A DNA stretch of 64,000 nt, taken from NCBI RefSeq assembly GCF_008298035.1, contig NZ_CP042910.1, positions 7,254,001 to 7,318,000 of the forward strand. The letters run 5' to 3'. Each line of letters starts with the position of its first letter. Position 1 is the stretch's first letter. A model generated the notes under the pieces. That model did not search any database and had not been told where the DNA came from. It saw only the letters and a program-made list of their open reading frames with translations. The position numbers and the translations under genes are program-made. Below are positions 8,516 through 17,398 of this stretch, one piece after another. The stretch comes from Gimesia maris. Lineage in GTDB: Bacteria; Planctomycetota; Planctomycetia; Planctomycetales; Planctomycetaceae.

Positions 8516-10182
8516 ATACCCGGAATCTCTACCCGTTCCACCTGGGTAATCCGTCTCAGTTTTTTCAGAGCACGGGACTCCAGCTGCCTGATCCGCTCTT
8601 TGGTCACGCCAAAACGGTCCCCGACCTGCTCCAGTGTCTGAGGTTCATTACGGGCATTCAGGCCATAACGATAAATCAGAATGTCCTTTTCCCGACCATC
8701 AAGCTGATCCAGAATACTCATGATCACAGCATGCTGCTTCTGGTTAATCAGCTCTTCACGATACTGACTTTCCCGTTCGTCGGTCGACTGGAAGAACAAC
8801 TCTTCGTTCCCCGTCCGAAATCGATCCAGCACTTTGTATTCGGCTGGAATGGAACGGGCATAGTTCTTCATAATAGCCCAACTGGCGTATGTGGAGAACT
8901 TATTCCCTTTGGTATAATCAAATTTTTCAATCGCACGAATCAACGACATGTTGCCGTCGCTCACCATTTCGAAGAAGTTGCCTCCCGGACGAATGTGACG
9001 CTTCGCGATCGAAACCACCAGGCGCAGGTTACTGCGGATCAGGAAGTTTTTCACGTCAGTACTCTCGTCAAGCAGCTTCTCAATCTGATCCATATCCCGG
9101 GCCTTGGGACGGTTCGGGTCCAGTTGTTCCTGGATCTGAAACGCCTTGTATTTCAGGAAATTCAGCTTCCGGAAGTAATAGGCTTCTTCTTCCCGCGTTA
9201 ACAGCGGAATGGAATACAGACTCGCCAGATAAGGAGGCAGTCCAGGTGGAGTACGAACCTTTTCACCGGCTTTATCAACTTCCGGAGGTGGCCCCAGAAT
9301 GACTTTGTCTGCATCAGCCTGCTCGAATTCATCGCTGTGCATGTAATCAATGGTTTGAGCATGCAGACGGGCAGCCCGTGCCTCGGAAATGATCCGATAG
9401 ATACTGGCCTTGGTACGACAATAACGTCGCGCCAGCTTCTCTACAGGGATCCCCCGCCGAAACGTGTTGTAGATATCACGCTTCTGCTGGTCAGTAATTT
9501 TTTCTGGAGCGTTTGGAAAGATAGCCAACTCTGGATTCTCCCGATCAAAGTTTTTTAACGTGTAACGAATCGTCTCAGGAGATCGATTCATATGCCTGGC
9601 GATGCGGCGGCTGATCTCGGCAGGGCACCCGCCATACCGGGCCAGACGTCGTGCACGACGCAGGATCTCTTCACGGTCTTCATCACTCAACTGACTGAAA
9701 TTCATACTGCGGGCAATATGCCCACGGTTCTTCTGAAGAAAGCGTTCGACGGAGGATTTCAGAAAGCCGACACGTTTGCGCCCGTTAAACCGGAACCGGC
9801 GACTCACCAAGCCCTTGTCTCGCCAGCGGTCAACGGTTTTGGTTGAAATATTGAATTTCTTACTTAAGTCCTGCACGGTGAGAACTTCTTCAGAAACATC
9901 CTCAACCTCTATCTCTGCGCTGTCGGAAAGATCTTCAATAAAGCACCGCACATCATGCAATACATCCGTCCCAGATATCACCAGATCGGGATACAGCTCT
10001 GAACGGTATGTCGTAATCCGTCGACAAAGCTCCGGATAGGAATACTCCTGATCCTGCTCGACTTCTGAAAGGAGTTCTTCTGCCCGCGTGATCTGAGCCA
10101 GCTTGACTTCATGAGGAGCGTACTTGACCTGCTGCTCAGCCAGCTGCTTGATTGCCGGATTGTTGTATTTTGAACTGATCAT
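8512..10182 (-). CDS. Sigma-70 family RNA polymerase sigma factor with multi-HTH N-terminus
   Basis: Promoter-recognition subunit of RNA polymerase, 556 residues. The C-terminal part holds region 1.2 (about 315-345, LASLYSIPLLTREEEAYYF), region 2 (382-450, LVVSIAKRHIRPGGNFFEMV and YASWAIMKNYARS) and region 4 (488-545, LEQVGDRFGVTKERIRQLES). Only about 38 residues separate regions 2 and 4, so region 3 looks reduced or missing. Residues 1-310 are unusual: a MerR-like HTH (101-150, LTVQDLSKKFNISTKTVDRW) and two more HTH-like segments (about 168-212 and 228-272). The start ATG follows GGGTGGGGAATC. It is transcribed alone and ends in the repeat and terminator downstream. Whether it is a primary or alternative factor cannot be settled here. 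Confidence 0.9.
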   Translation of the reverse strand: MISSKYNNPAIKQLAEQQVKYAPHEVKLAQITRAEELLSEVEQDQEYSYPELCRRITTYRSELYPDLVISGTDVLHDVRCFIEDLSDSAEIEVEDVSEEVLTVQDLSKKFNISTKTVDRWRDKGLVSRRFRFNGRKRVGFLKSSVERFLQKNRGHIARSMNFSQLSDEDREEILRRARRLARYGGCPAEISRRIARHMNRSPETIRYTLKNFDRENPELAIFPNAPEKITDQQKRDIYNTFRRGIPVEKLARRYCRTKASIYRIISEARAARLHAQTIDYMHSDEFEQADADKVILGPPPEVDKAGEKVRTPPGLPPYLASLYSIPLLTREEEAYYFRKLNFLKYKAFQIQEQLDPNRPKARDMDQIEKLLDESTDVKNFLIRSNLRLVVSIAKRHIRPGGNFFEMVSDGNMSLIRAIEKFDYTKGNKFSTYASWAIMKNYARSIPAEYKVLDRFRTGNEELFFQSTDERESQYREELINQKQHAVIMSILDQLDGREKDILIYRYGLNARNEPQTLEQVGDRFGVTKERIRQLESRALKKLRRITQVERVEIPGI

Positions 10183-10872
10183 GATTCCCCACCCTCTTTA
10201 TATGACTGTTCCCGGTGACCATCGTGTCCTTCACGTCATTCATCTCCAGGCTCTGCCACTTACTACGTAATAGAAGACGAATTTGAGAAGGAAAAGTTCA
10301 CACGTAAAATAATTTTAGTCAAACAAACAAAGAATGCAGCAAAAGATTGAGGACGCCCCTGAAACACTCACATAAAAATCGCCTTATCCCCTTTATTAAC
10401 AATGTCTTACAAATCAATACGGCAATTTGACGGCAGATCGATCTGAAACGTTTTTCCTATATTTCTGTGTTAAAATCCTGAAGCTCCGGCTATGGAACAC
10501 AACAAAATGTGTGAGATATCTCACATTTGCCATTCGACACCCCACCTCGCAATAAGTATACATACACTCAACAAACCAATCAACACTAAAGTACACCTAT
10601 TCGCATATTCAGAGATCTCTCCCCGATAAAATGATAGACACGTGGATCTTGCTGTAGAAATATCTTTATCCTGTGTGATCCGAATGCATCAAAATCTATT
10701 TACCTTCAATCACAACCCTGTACCATAAAGGATGAGGGCTGCGGGCAGTTGATTTACCCTCTGAACCCATCAATTGAGCCCCCTGTTCTGAACTACGCTG
10801 AAATTCTCAGTTGTATTTGATGAAACAGTTGTATTCCGATCATCGTATCACCTATCTCAAACAGGTTATTCC
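10183..10872. other. Divergent intergenic region with CRP-type palindrome
   Basis: A 690-base AT-rich spacer between the minus-strand sigma-factor gene and the plus-strand DUF1549 gene. The clearest element is the perfect palindrome at 10510-10525. I found no -35/-10 pair that I would defend and no credible small gene; a 60-codon minus ORF at 10414-10596 has no supporting features. Confidence 0.5.
10510..10525. promoter_or_regulatory. Perfect CRP/FNR-type palindrome
   Basis: The 16 bases TGTGAGATATCTCACA are a perfect inverted repeat and match the TGTGA-N6-TCACA consensus of CRP-family regulators exactly. It lies 328 bases upstream of the sigma-factor start and 348 bases upstream of the DUF1549 start, so it could serve either divergent gene. 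The regulator is not in this window. Confidence 0.5.
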
Positions 10873-12477
10873 ATGTTGAAGCGTCGCTCCTCTTCTCAAT
10901 GGATCATTCTGGCTGCCTTGATTTGCCTGATTATTTCAGTCCCTTCTTCAGCAGCACCGAAAAAAAGAGCTGCCCCCAAAACACCGCCGTTAAATTTACC
11001 GCCGTTAAAAACCCAGGAGCAGAAAATGCAGCTGCTGGGCTACATCAGGCAGACGATGCCCACGCGTCGCATTGCGCAACGGATCAACTTCAGTTCAGCC
11101 GATCTGGACCAGGCATTGGAACAGGAACTGGGACCAGCTGCTCAGACGCTGGCACAGACGATTGATGATGAGACCTTCATCAGACGGGTTTCGCTGGATC
11201 TGACCGGGCAACTGCCTGCACCGGAAAAAATTGAAGACTTCATCAAAGACCAGAGTCGTGGCAAGCGGAGCGATCTCATTGATGAACTCCTGGAATCGCC
11301 GGCCTACGGTCGCAAGTGGGCACGCTACTGGACCTCGGTAATTTTTTATGAAAGCGAAGCAAATCGAAGACGCGTTGACCCACAGGCACTGGAAGACTGG
11401 CTGGCAGAACAGTTCAACAAAGGTGCCCCCTGGGATTACATCACGGTCATGCTGATCTCGGCAACTCCCGAACGGAATAAAGCGGTTCGCAACGACTACG
11501 GCCAGGACTTCGGCCCGAATAATTTTGTCCTCGCCTGCGAAAACAAGTCGACCGAACTGGCTTCTCAGACAGCCCGTATTTTCATGGGGATCAGCATCAA
11601 ATGTGCCGAATGCCACGACCATCCTTTCGACAACTGGAAACGGGAACAGTTTCACGAACTGGCTGCTTTCTTTCATCCCTACACCTATAAAATGCCTGAC
11701 CAGACTGACCCCAAAATACAGACTGTGGTTCAGCCCCGCTTTTTACTGGGTGAAAAACCACATGAAAAAATGAAAGCCGACGCACGCCGGGTCTCCATCG
11801 CGGCTTACCTGGCTTACAACCCGAAGAATTACTGGTTCGCCCGCGCATATGTGAATCGCATCTGGAGCGAACTCATCGGCGATGGGTTCTACGATGTCGA
11901 CAGCCTGGGCCCCGACAGTGAGGTCATTCACAAGCCGGTCGTGAATCGCATTGCCGCCAACTTCCGCTATAAAGACTTCGACCCGAAATGGGTTTTCAGA
12001 CTGATCATGAATTCCAAAGTCTATCAACGTGAGATGCGCACCAGTAACTCCGCCGCGGAACTGTTTACCGCAGTCAGACCCTCACGCCTGCGTCCCGATG
12101 TAATCGCCAATTCAGTCGAAAACCTGATTGGAGAAGACCAGTCAATCCGCAAGGAAATCATGCAGGCCTTTGATATGAACCCTTCTCTCCCGCAGGATGC
12201 CTTAGAAGGCAGTATCCAACAGGCACTGCTGCTGATGAATAACCAGGAACTGCAGACCAGACTCTCACAAAGCGAACTGAAACAGCAGCTGATCAAGATC
12301 TCTTCCGACACGGAACTGGTGGATTCACTGTATCTGAATGTACTGGCCCGACATGCTACACCGTCAGAACGGGAGCGAAATCTCAGCTATCTGCGTGACT
12401 CAGAAAAACGCGAAGAAGCCGTTGATGACCTGCTCTGGGTTCTGCTCAATTCGACAGAGTTTCGCACAAAACGCTAA
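10873..12477 (+). CDS. DUF1549/DUF1553 secreted protein
   Basis: A planctomycete-rich exported protein family of unknown biochemical function, 534 residues. It begins with a signal peptide (residues 1-27, SSQWIILAALICLIISVPSSAA). The DUF1549 domain (about 95-280) carries FIRRVSLDLTGQLPAPEKIE and the CAECHDHPFDNW segment, a CxxCH that resembles a c-type haem site. The DUF1553 domain follows (about 315-530; NRIWSELIGDGFYDVDSLG). It is 26 bases upstream of the DUF1501 gene, the usual partner of this family, so the two form an operon. At 534 residues it is shorter than many family members, which often have an extra N-terminal cytochrome domain. Confidence 0.9.
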   Translation: MLKRRSSSQWIILAALICLIISVPSSAAPKKRAAPKTPPLNLPPLKTQEQKMQLLGYIRQTMPTRRIAQRINFSSADLDQALEQELGPAAQTLAQTIDDETFIRRVSLDLTGQLPAPEKIEDFIKDQSRGKRSDLIDELLESPAYGRKWARYWTSVIFYESEANRRRVDPQALEDWLAEQFNKGAPWDYITVMLISATPERNKAVRNDYGQDFGPNNFVLACENKSTELASQTARIFMGISIKCAECHDHPFDNWKREQFHELAAFFHPYTYKMPDQTDPKIQTVVQPRFLLGEKPHEKMKADARRVSIAAYLAYNPKNYWFARAYVNRIWSELIGDGFYDVDSLGPDSEVIHKPVVNRIAANFRYKDFDPKWVFRLIMNSKVYQREMRTSNSAAELFTAVRPSRLRPDVIANSVENLIGEDQSIRKEIMQAFDMNPSLPQDALEGSIQQALLLMNNQELQTRLSQSELKQQLIKISSDTELVDSLYLNVLARHATPSERERNLSYLRDSEKREEAVDDLLWVLLNSTEFRTKR

Positions 12478-12503
12478 CGGTAACCAACCACAGGAACATT
12501 CCT

Positions 12504-13787
12504 ATGCAGACTGATGCGATCTTACATCTGAATCTTAATCGTCGTGGTGGATTGTCACGCAGAAATTTTCTGCAGTCAGCCGCATTGGGAATCGGCGGTT
12601 CATCGCTGCTCTCACAGTTTCGCCTGCATGCTGAGGACCTGAAAAAAGAGGGCCGCTCCTGCATTTTACTCTGGCTGGCAGGTGCTCCCAGCCAGATGGA
12701 AACCTGGGACCCCAAACCGGGCACACCCAACGGGGGAGAAACGAAAAAAATTCAGACGCAGTCACCCGGTGTCGAAATCGCACATTACTGGCCTAAAATC
12801 GCTGCGGCCATGAACGAGATTGCTGTCATCCGCGCCATGACCGGCAAAGAAGCCGCCCACGAGCGGGGCACCTACCATCTGCATACAGGGCATCGCATGC
12901 TGGGCATCGAAAAATTCCCGCACTTTGGTTCAGTCGTCGCCCGCGAACTGGGAGACCCGCAATCCGATATCCCGAACTTTGTCAGCATCGGTCAGACCCT
13001 GAGTTCCGGTTTTCTGGGAGTTCAGGTGGCCCCGTTTATTATCGATCGCCCCGGCCTGCTACCGGACAATGTGGTGAACAGTACTTCCAATTTGCGACAG
13101 CGCCGAAGGCTCGCTCTGCTCAGCCAGCAGGAGAGTGAATTCGCAAAGGCGGGCGCAACTGAACTCGTGAAAGAACAGAGCGAACTCTATCAGAAGGCTA
13201 ACCTGATGATGACTTCGCCGCGGCTGAAAGCGTTTCAATTCGATGATGAGCCCGCTGTGATGCAGGAAGCCTATGGAAAATCTCAAACCGGACAGGGCCT
13301 GCTGGTCGCACGTCGGCTGGTCGAAGCAGAAGTCCCGTTTGTGGAAGTGCGCAGCACTGGCTGGGACATGCACAGCAGTGTATTCAGCAGTATGGCACGC
13401 CGCGCACCTGAAGTGGACCAGGGACTGTCTCAACTCCTGCTGGACCTCAAACAACGGGGGCTGCTGGAAAAAACGCTGGTGCTCTGCATGGGGGAATTCG
13501 GTCGGACCCCCAAGATCAACGCCCGCGGTCCTGCTCCGGGTCGTGATCACTGGGTCAGAAACTTCAACCTGCTGATGGCGGGTGCCGGCATCAAAGGCGG
13601 ACAGGTCATCGGCAAAACTGATGAAAATGGGCAGGAAATCATCGAAGACCCGGTTCAGGTCGACGACCTGTTTCAATCCATGTGCAAAGCCATGCACATG
13701 GATGCTGATATGGAACTGCACACCCCCGTCGGCCGCCCTGTCAGGCTGGTTGACGGAGGTGCCGTCATCAAAGGACTCTTCGGTTAG
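12504..13787 (+). CDS. DUF1501 protein with Tat-type signal
   Basis: A 427-residue member of the DUF1501 family, distantly related to the alkaline phosphatase/sulfatase fold. The N-terminus has a twin-arginine export signal (RRGGLSRRNFLQSAALGIGG, about 13-32). Family motifs follow: CILLWLAGAPSQMETWDPKP, HERGTYHLHTGHRM, STGWDMH and GEFGRTPKIN with RDHW, residues that in related enzymes bind metal. It is paired with the DUF1549 gene upstream. DUF1549-DUF1501 pairs are many in planctomycete genomes; a role in extracytoplasmic polymer breakdown is often guessed but not shown. Confidence 0.9.
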   Translation: MQTDAILHLNLNRRGGLSRRNFLQSAALGIGGSSLLSQFRLHAEDLKKEGRSCILLWLAGAPSQMETWDPKPGTPNGGETKKIQTQSPGVEIAHYWPKIAAAMNEIAVIRAMTGKEAAHERGTYHLHTGHRMLGIEKFPHFGSVVARELGDPQSDIPNFVSIGQTLSSGFLGVQVAPFIIDRPGLLPDNVVNSTSNLRQRRRLALLSQQESEFAKAGATELVKEQSELYQKANLMMTSPRLKAFQFDDEPAVMQEAYGKSQTGQGLLVARRLVEAEVPFVEVRSTGWDMHSSVFSSMARRAPEVDQGLSQLLLDLKQRGLLEKTLVLCMGEFGRTPKINARGPAPGRDHWVRNFNLLMAGAGIKGGQVIGKTDENGQEIIEDPVQVDDLFQSMCKAMHMDADMELHTPVGRPVRLVDGGAVIKGLFG

Positions 13788-13817
13788 GCGGCTGACAACT
13801 CAACCGGTTCCCCTCTG

Positions 13818-14243
13818 TCAGGACTTGATATCAATTGACAGCTGATTGGCGCTCGGCTGGACCGGCACAGTATAATCGCTGGAAGTTTCGCTCATGTATT
13901 TGGCAGGCATCCCTCCGGGGGGCTGACCATTATCTGTAATAAAGTAAACCCGATACTCGCCCGGTGCAATCGGGTCAGGCAGTGTAAACTTCCCCTCACC
14001 ATTCAGTTCCGCCTGTCCGACCATCCCGAACTTCAACGAGAAAAATCCGACCTGGCCTGATGTCACAGGCTTTCCGTTGAACGTCACCGTTCCGGATACG
14101 GTCGCGTTATCATCTGGTTTTTCCGGTGTTTCCAGACTGGCTTCACAACCGGTCAGCAGCAGCACTGCAACCAGCATCATTGACAACTTTGAATTGAAAA
14201 AAGAGCGCAAAGACCCTGGTTTCAGTATTTGAATCTGTCGCAT
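13818..14243 (-). CDS. Small lipoprotein with transthyretin-like beta domain
   Basis: A 141-residue predicted lipoprotein: positively charged start, hydrophobic stretch MMLVAVLLL and lipobox LTGC at about residues 31-34. The mature part is a carboxypeptidase-regulatory-like beta sandwich (ATVSGTVTFNGKPVTSGQV, GKFTLPDPIAPGEYRVYF). Such proteins are common next to DUF1559 genes in planctomycetes. It lies 147 bases downstream of the DUF1559 gene at 14391 and converges with the DUF1501 gene. It forms one of two similar modules in this window with the gene at 15483. Function unknown. Confidence 0.8.
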   Translation of the reverse strand: MRQIQILKPGSLRSFFNSKLSMMLVAVLLLTGCEASLETPEKPDDNATVSGTVTFNGKPVTSGQVGFFSLKFGMVGQAELNGEGKFTLPDPIAPGEYRVYFITDNGQPPGGMPAKYMSETSSDYTVPVQPSANQLSIDIKS

Positions 14244-14390
14244 AACATCAGAACCTTCAGCGTGAGAGAAATGGCGGAAACCAACGGCTATTCGAGAAGG
14301 CGTAACTGCTCCTGAACCGGTGACAGCCCAAAAACGTCAAGCCTTCATCGAATGAGTCGTCAGGTATTTCTTATGTGCAACGAAGAGAAA

Positions 14391-15227
14391 TCAGGGGAAA
14401 CTCACGACATTTCCATCAGCCTTATCACTCAGCTGCTGATACACCGTGAAATTCATGTTCTCTGACAGAAAGTGAACCGAACCATCAGTAAACACAAAAT
14501 GGGCGCCCCCCACGTGATCACTGCCGAAGTTGGCTGAGTTATCATCCCAGCCAGTCGCAGGTGTGAGATCGGCCACATTCTGATTGATATGTGCTTTCTG
14601 GGTATTCCGGGTCGCATGCCAGCCCCAGCGATATTGAGGGCTCGTCAGTGACGACTCAACAGTTCGCTTTTCACCAGCGGAAAAGACGTTGGAAGCACCA
14701 TCGGTTACATCACGCAGACGGGTATTGGAGTTCTGGTTAAACATCCCTTTCCAGTTACTGTGTGTACCTGAGTTACAGTGCCCTGTCCCGGAACTCACTG
14801 CATAGTCGCCATAGGCCTGAGTACTGCTGTTTAAACTGGAACGTGGTTTGGATGGACAAAAGTAAGCAATAACCGGTGCACTGTTCGCTGCTTTGTTAGC
14901 AGTATCACTTTGAGGCAGGCTGAAATTCCACTTGTTGTACAGGTTGGCCTGTTCCATGTAAGGAAGAATAAATGCAAATACACCAATCGCGCCAGGACCC
15001 ACACTGGCAGGAGGAAAAATTGAGTGCGTCTCATGGTAATTATGAAATGCCAGCCCCAGTTGTTTCATGTTGTTTTTACAGGTACTTCTGCGGGCTGCTT
15101 CCCGCGCCTGTTGAACAGCCGGCAGCAGCAAGGCGATCAGAATCGCAATGATCGCGATCACCACAAGCAGTTCAATCAGAGTGAACCCTCTCTGAACAGC
15201 GTTCGGTTTCTTTTGAGTCTCGAGCAT
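14391..15227 (-). CDS. DUF1559 prepilin-like protein
   Basis: A 278-residue protein with a type IV-pilin-like prepilin peptidase site ([20 protein letters not shown] near residues 13-32), then [20 protein letters not shown] and [13 protein letters not shown]. The C-terminus has the H-x-DG signature of the family ([16 protein letters not shown]). I start at the ATG at 15225-15227 because GGGGAGATAAGC precedes it; an upstream in-frame ATG at 15272 lacks this and adds an unrelated hydrophobic leader. The lipoprotein gene at 13818 follows. Family function is not known; processing by PilD and a cell-envelope location are inferred. Confidence 0.88.
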   Translation of the reverse strand: MLETQKKPNAVQRGFTLIELLVVIAIIAILIALLLPAVQQAREAARRSTCKNNMKQLGLAFHNYHETHSIFPPASVGPGAIGVFAFILPYMEQANLYNKWNFSLPQSDTANKAANSAPVIAYFCPSKPRSSLNSSTQAYGDYAVSSGTGHCNSGTHSNWKGMFNQNSNTRLRDVTDGASNVFSAGEKRTVESSLTSPQYRWGWHATRNTQKAHINQNVADLTPATGWDDNSANFGSDHVGGAHFVFTDGSVHFLSENMNFTVYQQLSDKADGNVVSFP

Positions 15228-15439
15228 GCTTATCTCCCCAAAAATTAATATAAAGAAAGTAACTATCTTCATATTCTACTTGCCGCCCATGAAGACGAAT
15301 TACGTAAACCCGTATTTTTCATCCGGTTTTACAGCAGGGGAACCAAAGGGGAGAAAGAAGCCTGATTTGAGCGATTTAATTAGCATAATCCACAATTCTG
15401 CAAACCGATATCGCGCTCGGCTTGCGCAAAGCGAAACGA

Positions 15440-15458
15440 GGGCCCTGCAAAAGGGCCC
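15440..15458 (-). terminator. GC-rich hairpin after the second lipoprotein gene
   Basis: GGGCCC at 15440-15445 pairs with GGGCCC at 15453-15458 (each arm is self-complementary) around a 7-base loop, 25 bases after the lipoprotein stop at 15483. There is no strong T-run after it on the minus strand, so termination is likely weak. Confidence 0.4.
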
Positions 15459-15482
15459 ATAAAGCAGCACTGCCCCGAGTGA

Positions 15483-15902
15483 TTACCTGGACTTCAATTC
15501 AAACTGAAAATTGTTGGGACCAACCTTGGTAACATCGGCGGTTTCACCCGAATTGGTGCGGGTGTATTTCTCGGGCAGTAATCCCGTGGAATCGGCGTCC
15601 ATCACAGCAAAGCGTACTTTATGCTTTCCAGAGACGGCACCAGAGGCATCCTGATTGTACATCAGCTTGAATTTTCCTTCCGCATTGGTAGTCCCCCGGG
15701 AAGAGGCCTGGTCTGCTGCTTCCGGTTGAAATATCACCGAAATATTCTCAAGCGGTTTACCATCCAGAGTGACTGTTCCGGTGACTTCCGTCAATTCGGG
15801 TAGCGGCTCCCCACCCCCCGAACAGCCGGCAATCAAAACCATACATAAAAGAGAACAGACTGTTTTTGAAACGTTGTTTAACAGAGCGCGTTTTGTCTTC
15901 AT
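15483..15902 (-). CDS. Small lipoprotein, paralogous module to 13818-14243
   Basis: A 139-residue predicted lipoprotein with lipobox LIAGC and a following SGGGE tract. The mature domain is again transthyretin-like (EVTGTVTLDGKPLENISVIF, GKFKLMYNQDASGAVSGKHKVRF). I start at the ATG at 15902, which follows AAGGAAGAAT; a longer in-frame start at 15923 would overlap the upstream DUF1559 gene. It begins 14 bases after that DUF1559 stop codon, so the two are co-transcribed. It is similar in layout, but clearly diverged in sequence, to the lipoprotein at 13818. Confidence 0.82.
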   Translation of the reverse strand: MKTKRALLNNVSKTVCSLLCMVLIAGCSGGGEPLPELTEVTGTVTLDGKPLENISVIFQPEAADQASSRGTTNAEGKFKLMYNQDASGAVSGKHKVRFAVMDADSTGLLPEKYTRTNSGETADVTKVGPNNFQFELKSR

Positions 15903-15916
15903 ATTCTTCCTTTGGC

Positions 15917-16900
15917 TTACCATTCCCCAATAACATTTCCATCGGCGATGCTGACGAGATTGAGCAACGTTGGTTCATTGGTGTTTTCACTGACAAAACG
16001 CACGCCCCCGTCGGCCAGCAGTACATGACAGCCACCTTCATGTTTACTTCCGGGTGTCCAGGCAAATGGCAGTGAAGTTGTTGAGTTATATGGCTTGTTA
16101 ATACCGTAGCTCATATTCAACCAGAACGTATTCGTCCAGGCCCCCCAATAAGGACCATAGTTCGAACTGTATTTCTCCATCGAAGTTTCGGACATGAAGA
16201 TTGTATTGGTCGTCCCATCGGTGATATCTCTCATCCGGGCAGAACCGTTTGTTCCAAAAGCAGATCGCAGGTTGCGGGCATTATTCGCATGCCCCCAGAA
16301 TAACTCCCGATTCTTACTGTTATCTTCCCAGGCACGAGCAATGACACCATAACTGGTTCGATGATAATCCACAGTGTAATAATGAGTTGTTGTACTGGAA
16401 TTGGTTCCCGGTGAATCCGCAGGATCTGAAGGACAGACATAAATACTGAGACGCTGCCTTTTAAGCGCTGCCATATTCGAAGCGGCCGCAGTCGCACTCG
16501 GAGGTGTTACATCGGCATGCGCTGACAATCCCATCGGCTGAGAAAAATTCAACTGGTTATACAGGTTTGCCTGGTCAAGGTAAGGCAGAATCAGCAGGTG
16601 TGCGGTGATATTTTTGACATTGCCTGACATGGTATCCGGGCTCACCAGCAGGTTTCCATGCTGACACCCGGGATTGACTGTCGCTGGTGGGAAAATGGAA
16701 TGCGTATCATGATAGTTATGCATCGCCAGACCAATCTGTTTCATACTGTTTTTGCAGGTACTGCGACGGGCTGCTTCCCGGGCCTGTTGCACAGCCGGCA
16801 GTAACAGGGCAATCAAAATCGCAATGATGGCAATCACCACAAGTAGCTCAATCAGAGTGAAGCCGCGAGACCGTTCAGATTTAGTGTGAAATATGAGCAC
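15917..16900 (-). CDS. DUF1559 prepilin-like protein, second copy
   Basis: A 327-residue protein with the prepilin site [19 protein letters not shown] (about 11-29), [22 protein letters not shown], and the C-terminal HVLLADGGVRFVSENTNEP, the family H-x-DG signature. The start is GTG at 16898-16900, preceded by GGGAGAAATATC; no in-frame ATG is nearby upstream. The first 60 residues are close to those of the protein at 14391 while the rest is diverged, as expected for this multi-copy family. Operon partner: the lipoprotein at 15483. Confidence 0.88.
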   Translation of the reverse strand: MLIFHTKSERSRGFTLIELLVVIAIIAILIALLLPAVQQAREAARRSTCKNSMKQIGLAMHNYHDTHSIFPPATVNPGCQHGNLLVSPDTMSGNVKNITAHLLILPYLDQANLYNQLNFSQPMGLSAHADVTPPSATAAASNMAALKRQRLSIYVCPSDPADSPGTNSSTTTHYYTVDYHRTSYGVIARAWEDNSKNRELFWGHANNARNLRSAFGTNGSARMRDITDGTTNTIFMSETSMEKYSSNYGPYWGAWTNTFWLNMSYGINKPYNSTTSLPFAWTPGSKHEGGCHVLLADGGVRFVSENTNEPTLLNLVSIADGNVIGEW

Positions 16901-17398
16901 GATATTTCTCCCGTAAAATATGAATTAGAAATTTAAATACATACAAATAACTATATCCTGCTCGACATACGTCCCATTTCAGGATTTGCGTAAAACTGGT
17001 CAGGATTTGCCGCCAGTTATTAAAAATTGATTGCCCGGCCAGATCCGAAAGGACATGGAGATTTTCCAAACGGTGACGCTGAGAAGAACGGAATCTCTAT
17101 CTGCGACACTCTGGAATGTTGAGACGATAACTGGAGGACTTTCAAACAGATAATTGTTTACTGAATTAAAGACCAGTAACCCGAATGGCTCATTTTGATT
17201 AATCAGGACCAAAGAACCAGAGGAGTGTGGTCTGATTCGAAACTTGTGTTAATCTGAAACTAGCCTCAAAAAGACTTGGCAGCACTGCTTCTCTCAACGT
17301 ATGATAAACAGGAGAGCTGCGCCTGAGCGGGAGATTGCCTTCCGCATTAATCCTGACTGTAACTGACTTTAAAGAAACCACTCCTGACAGGCTGATTC
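16901..17398. other. Divergent intergenic region, DUF1559 and zinc-ribbon genes
   Basis: A 498-base spacer that must hold promoters for both directions. I see no clear sigma-70 pair, repeat or RNA structure and no supportable small gene. Confidence 0.4.

Noticed and set aside
10414-10596. A 60-codon minus-strand ORF in the divergent spacer
   Set aside because: It covers the CRP-type palindrome and has no coding features.
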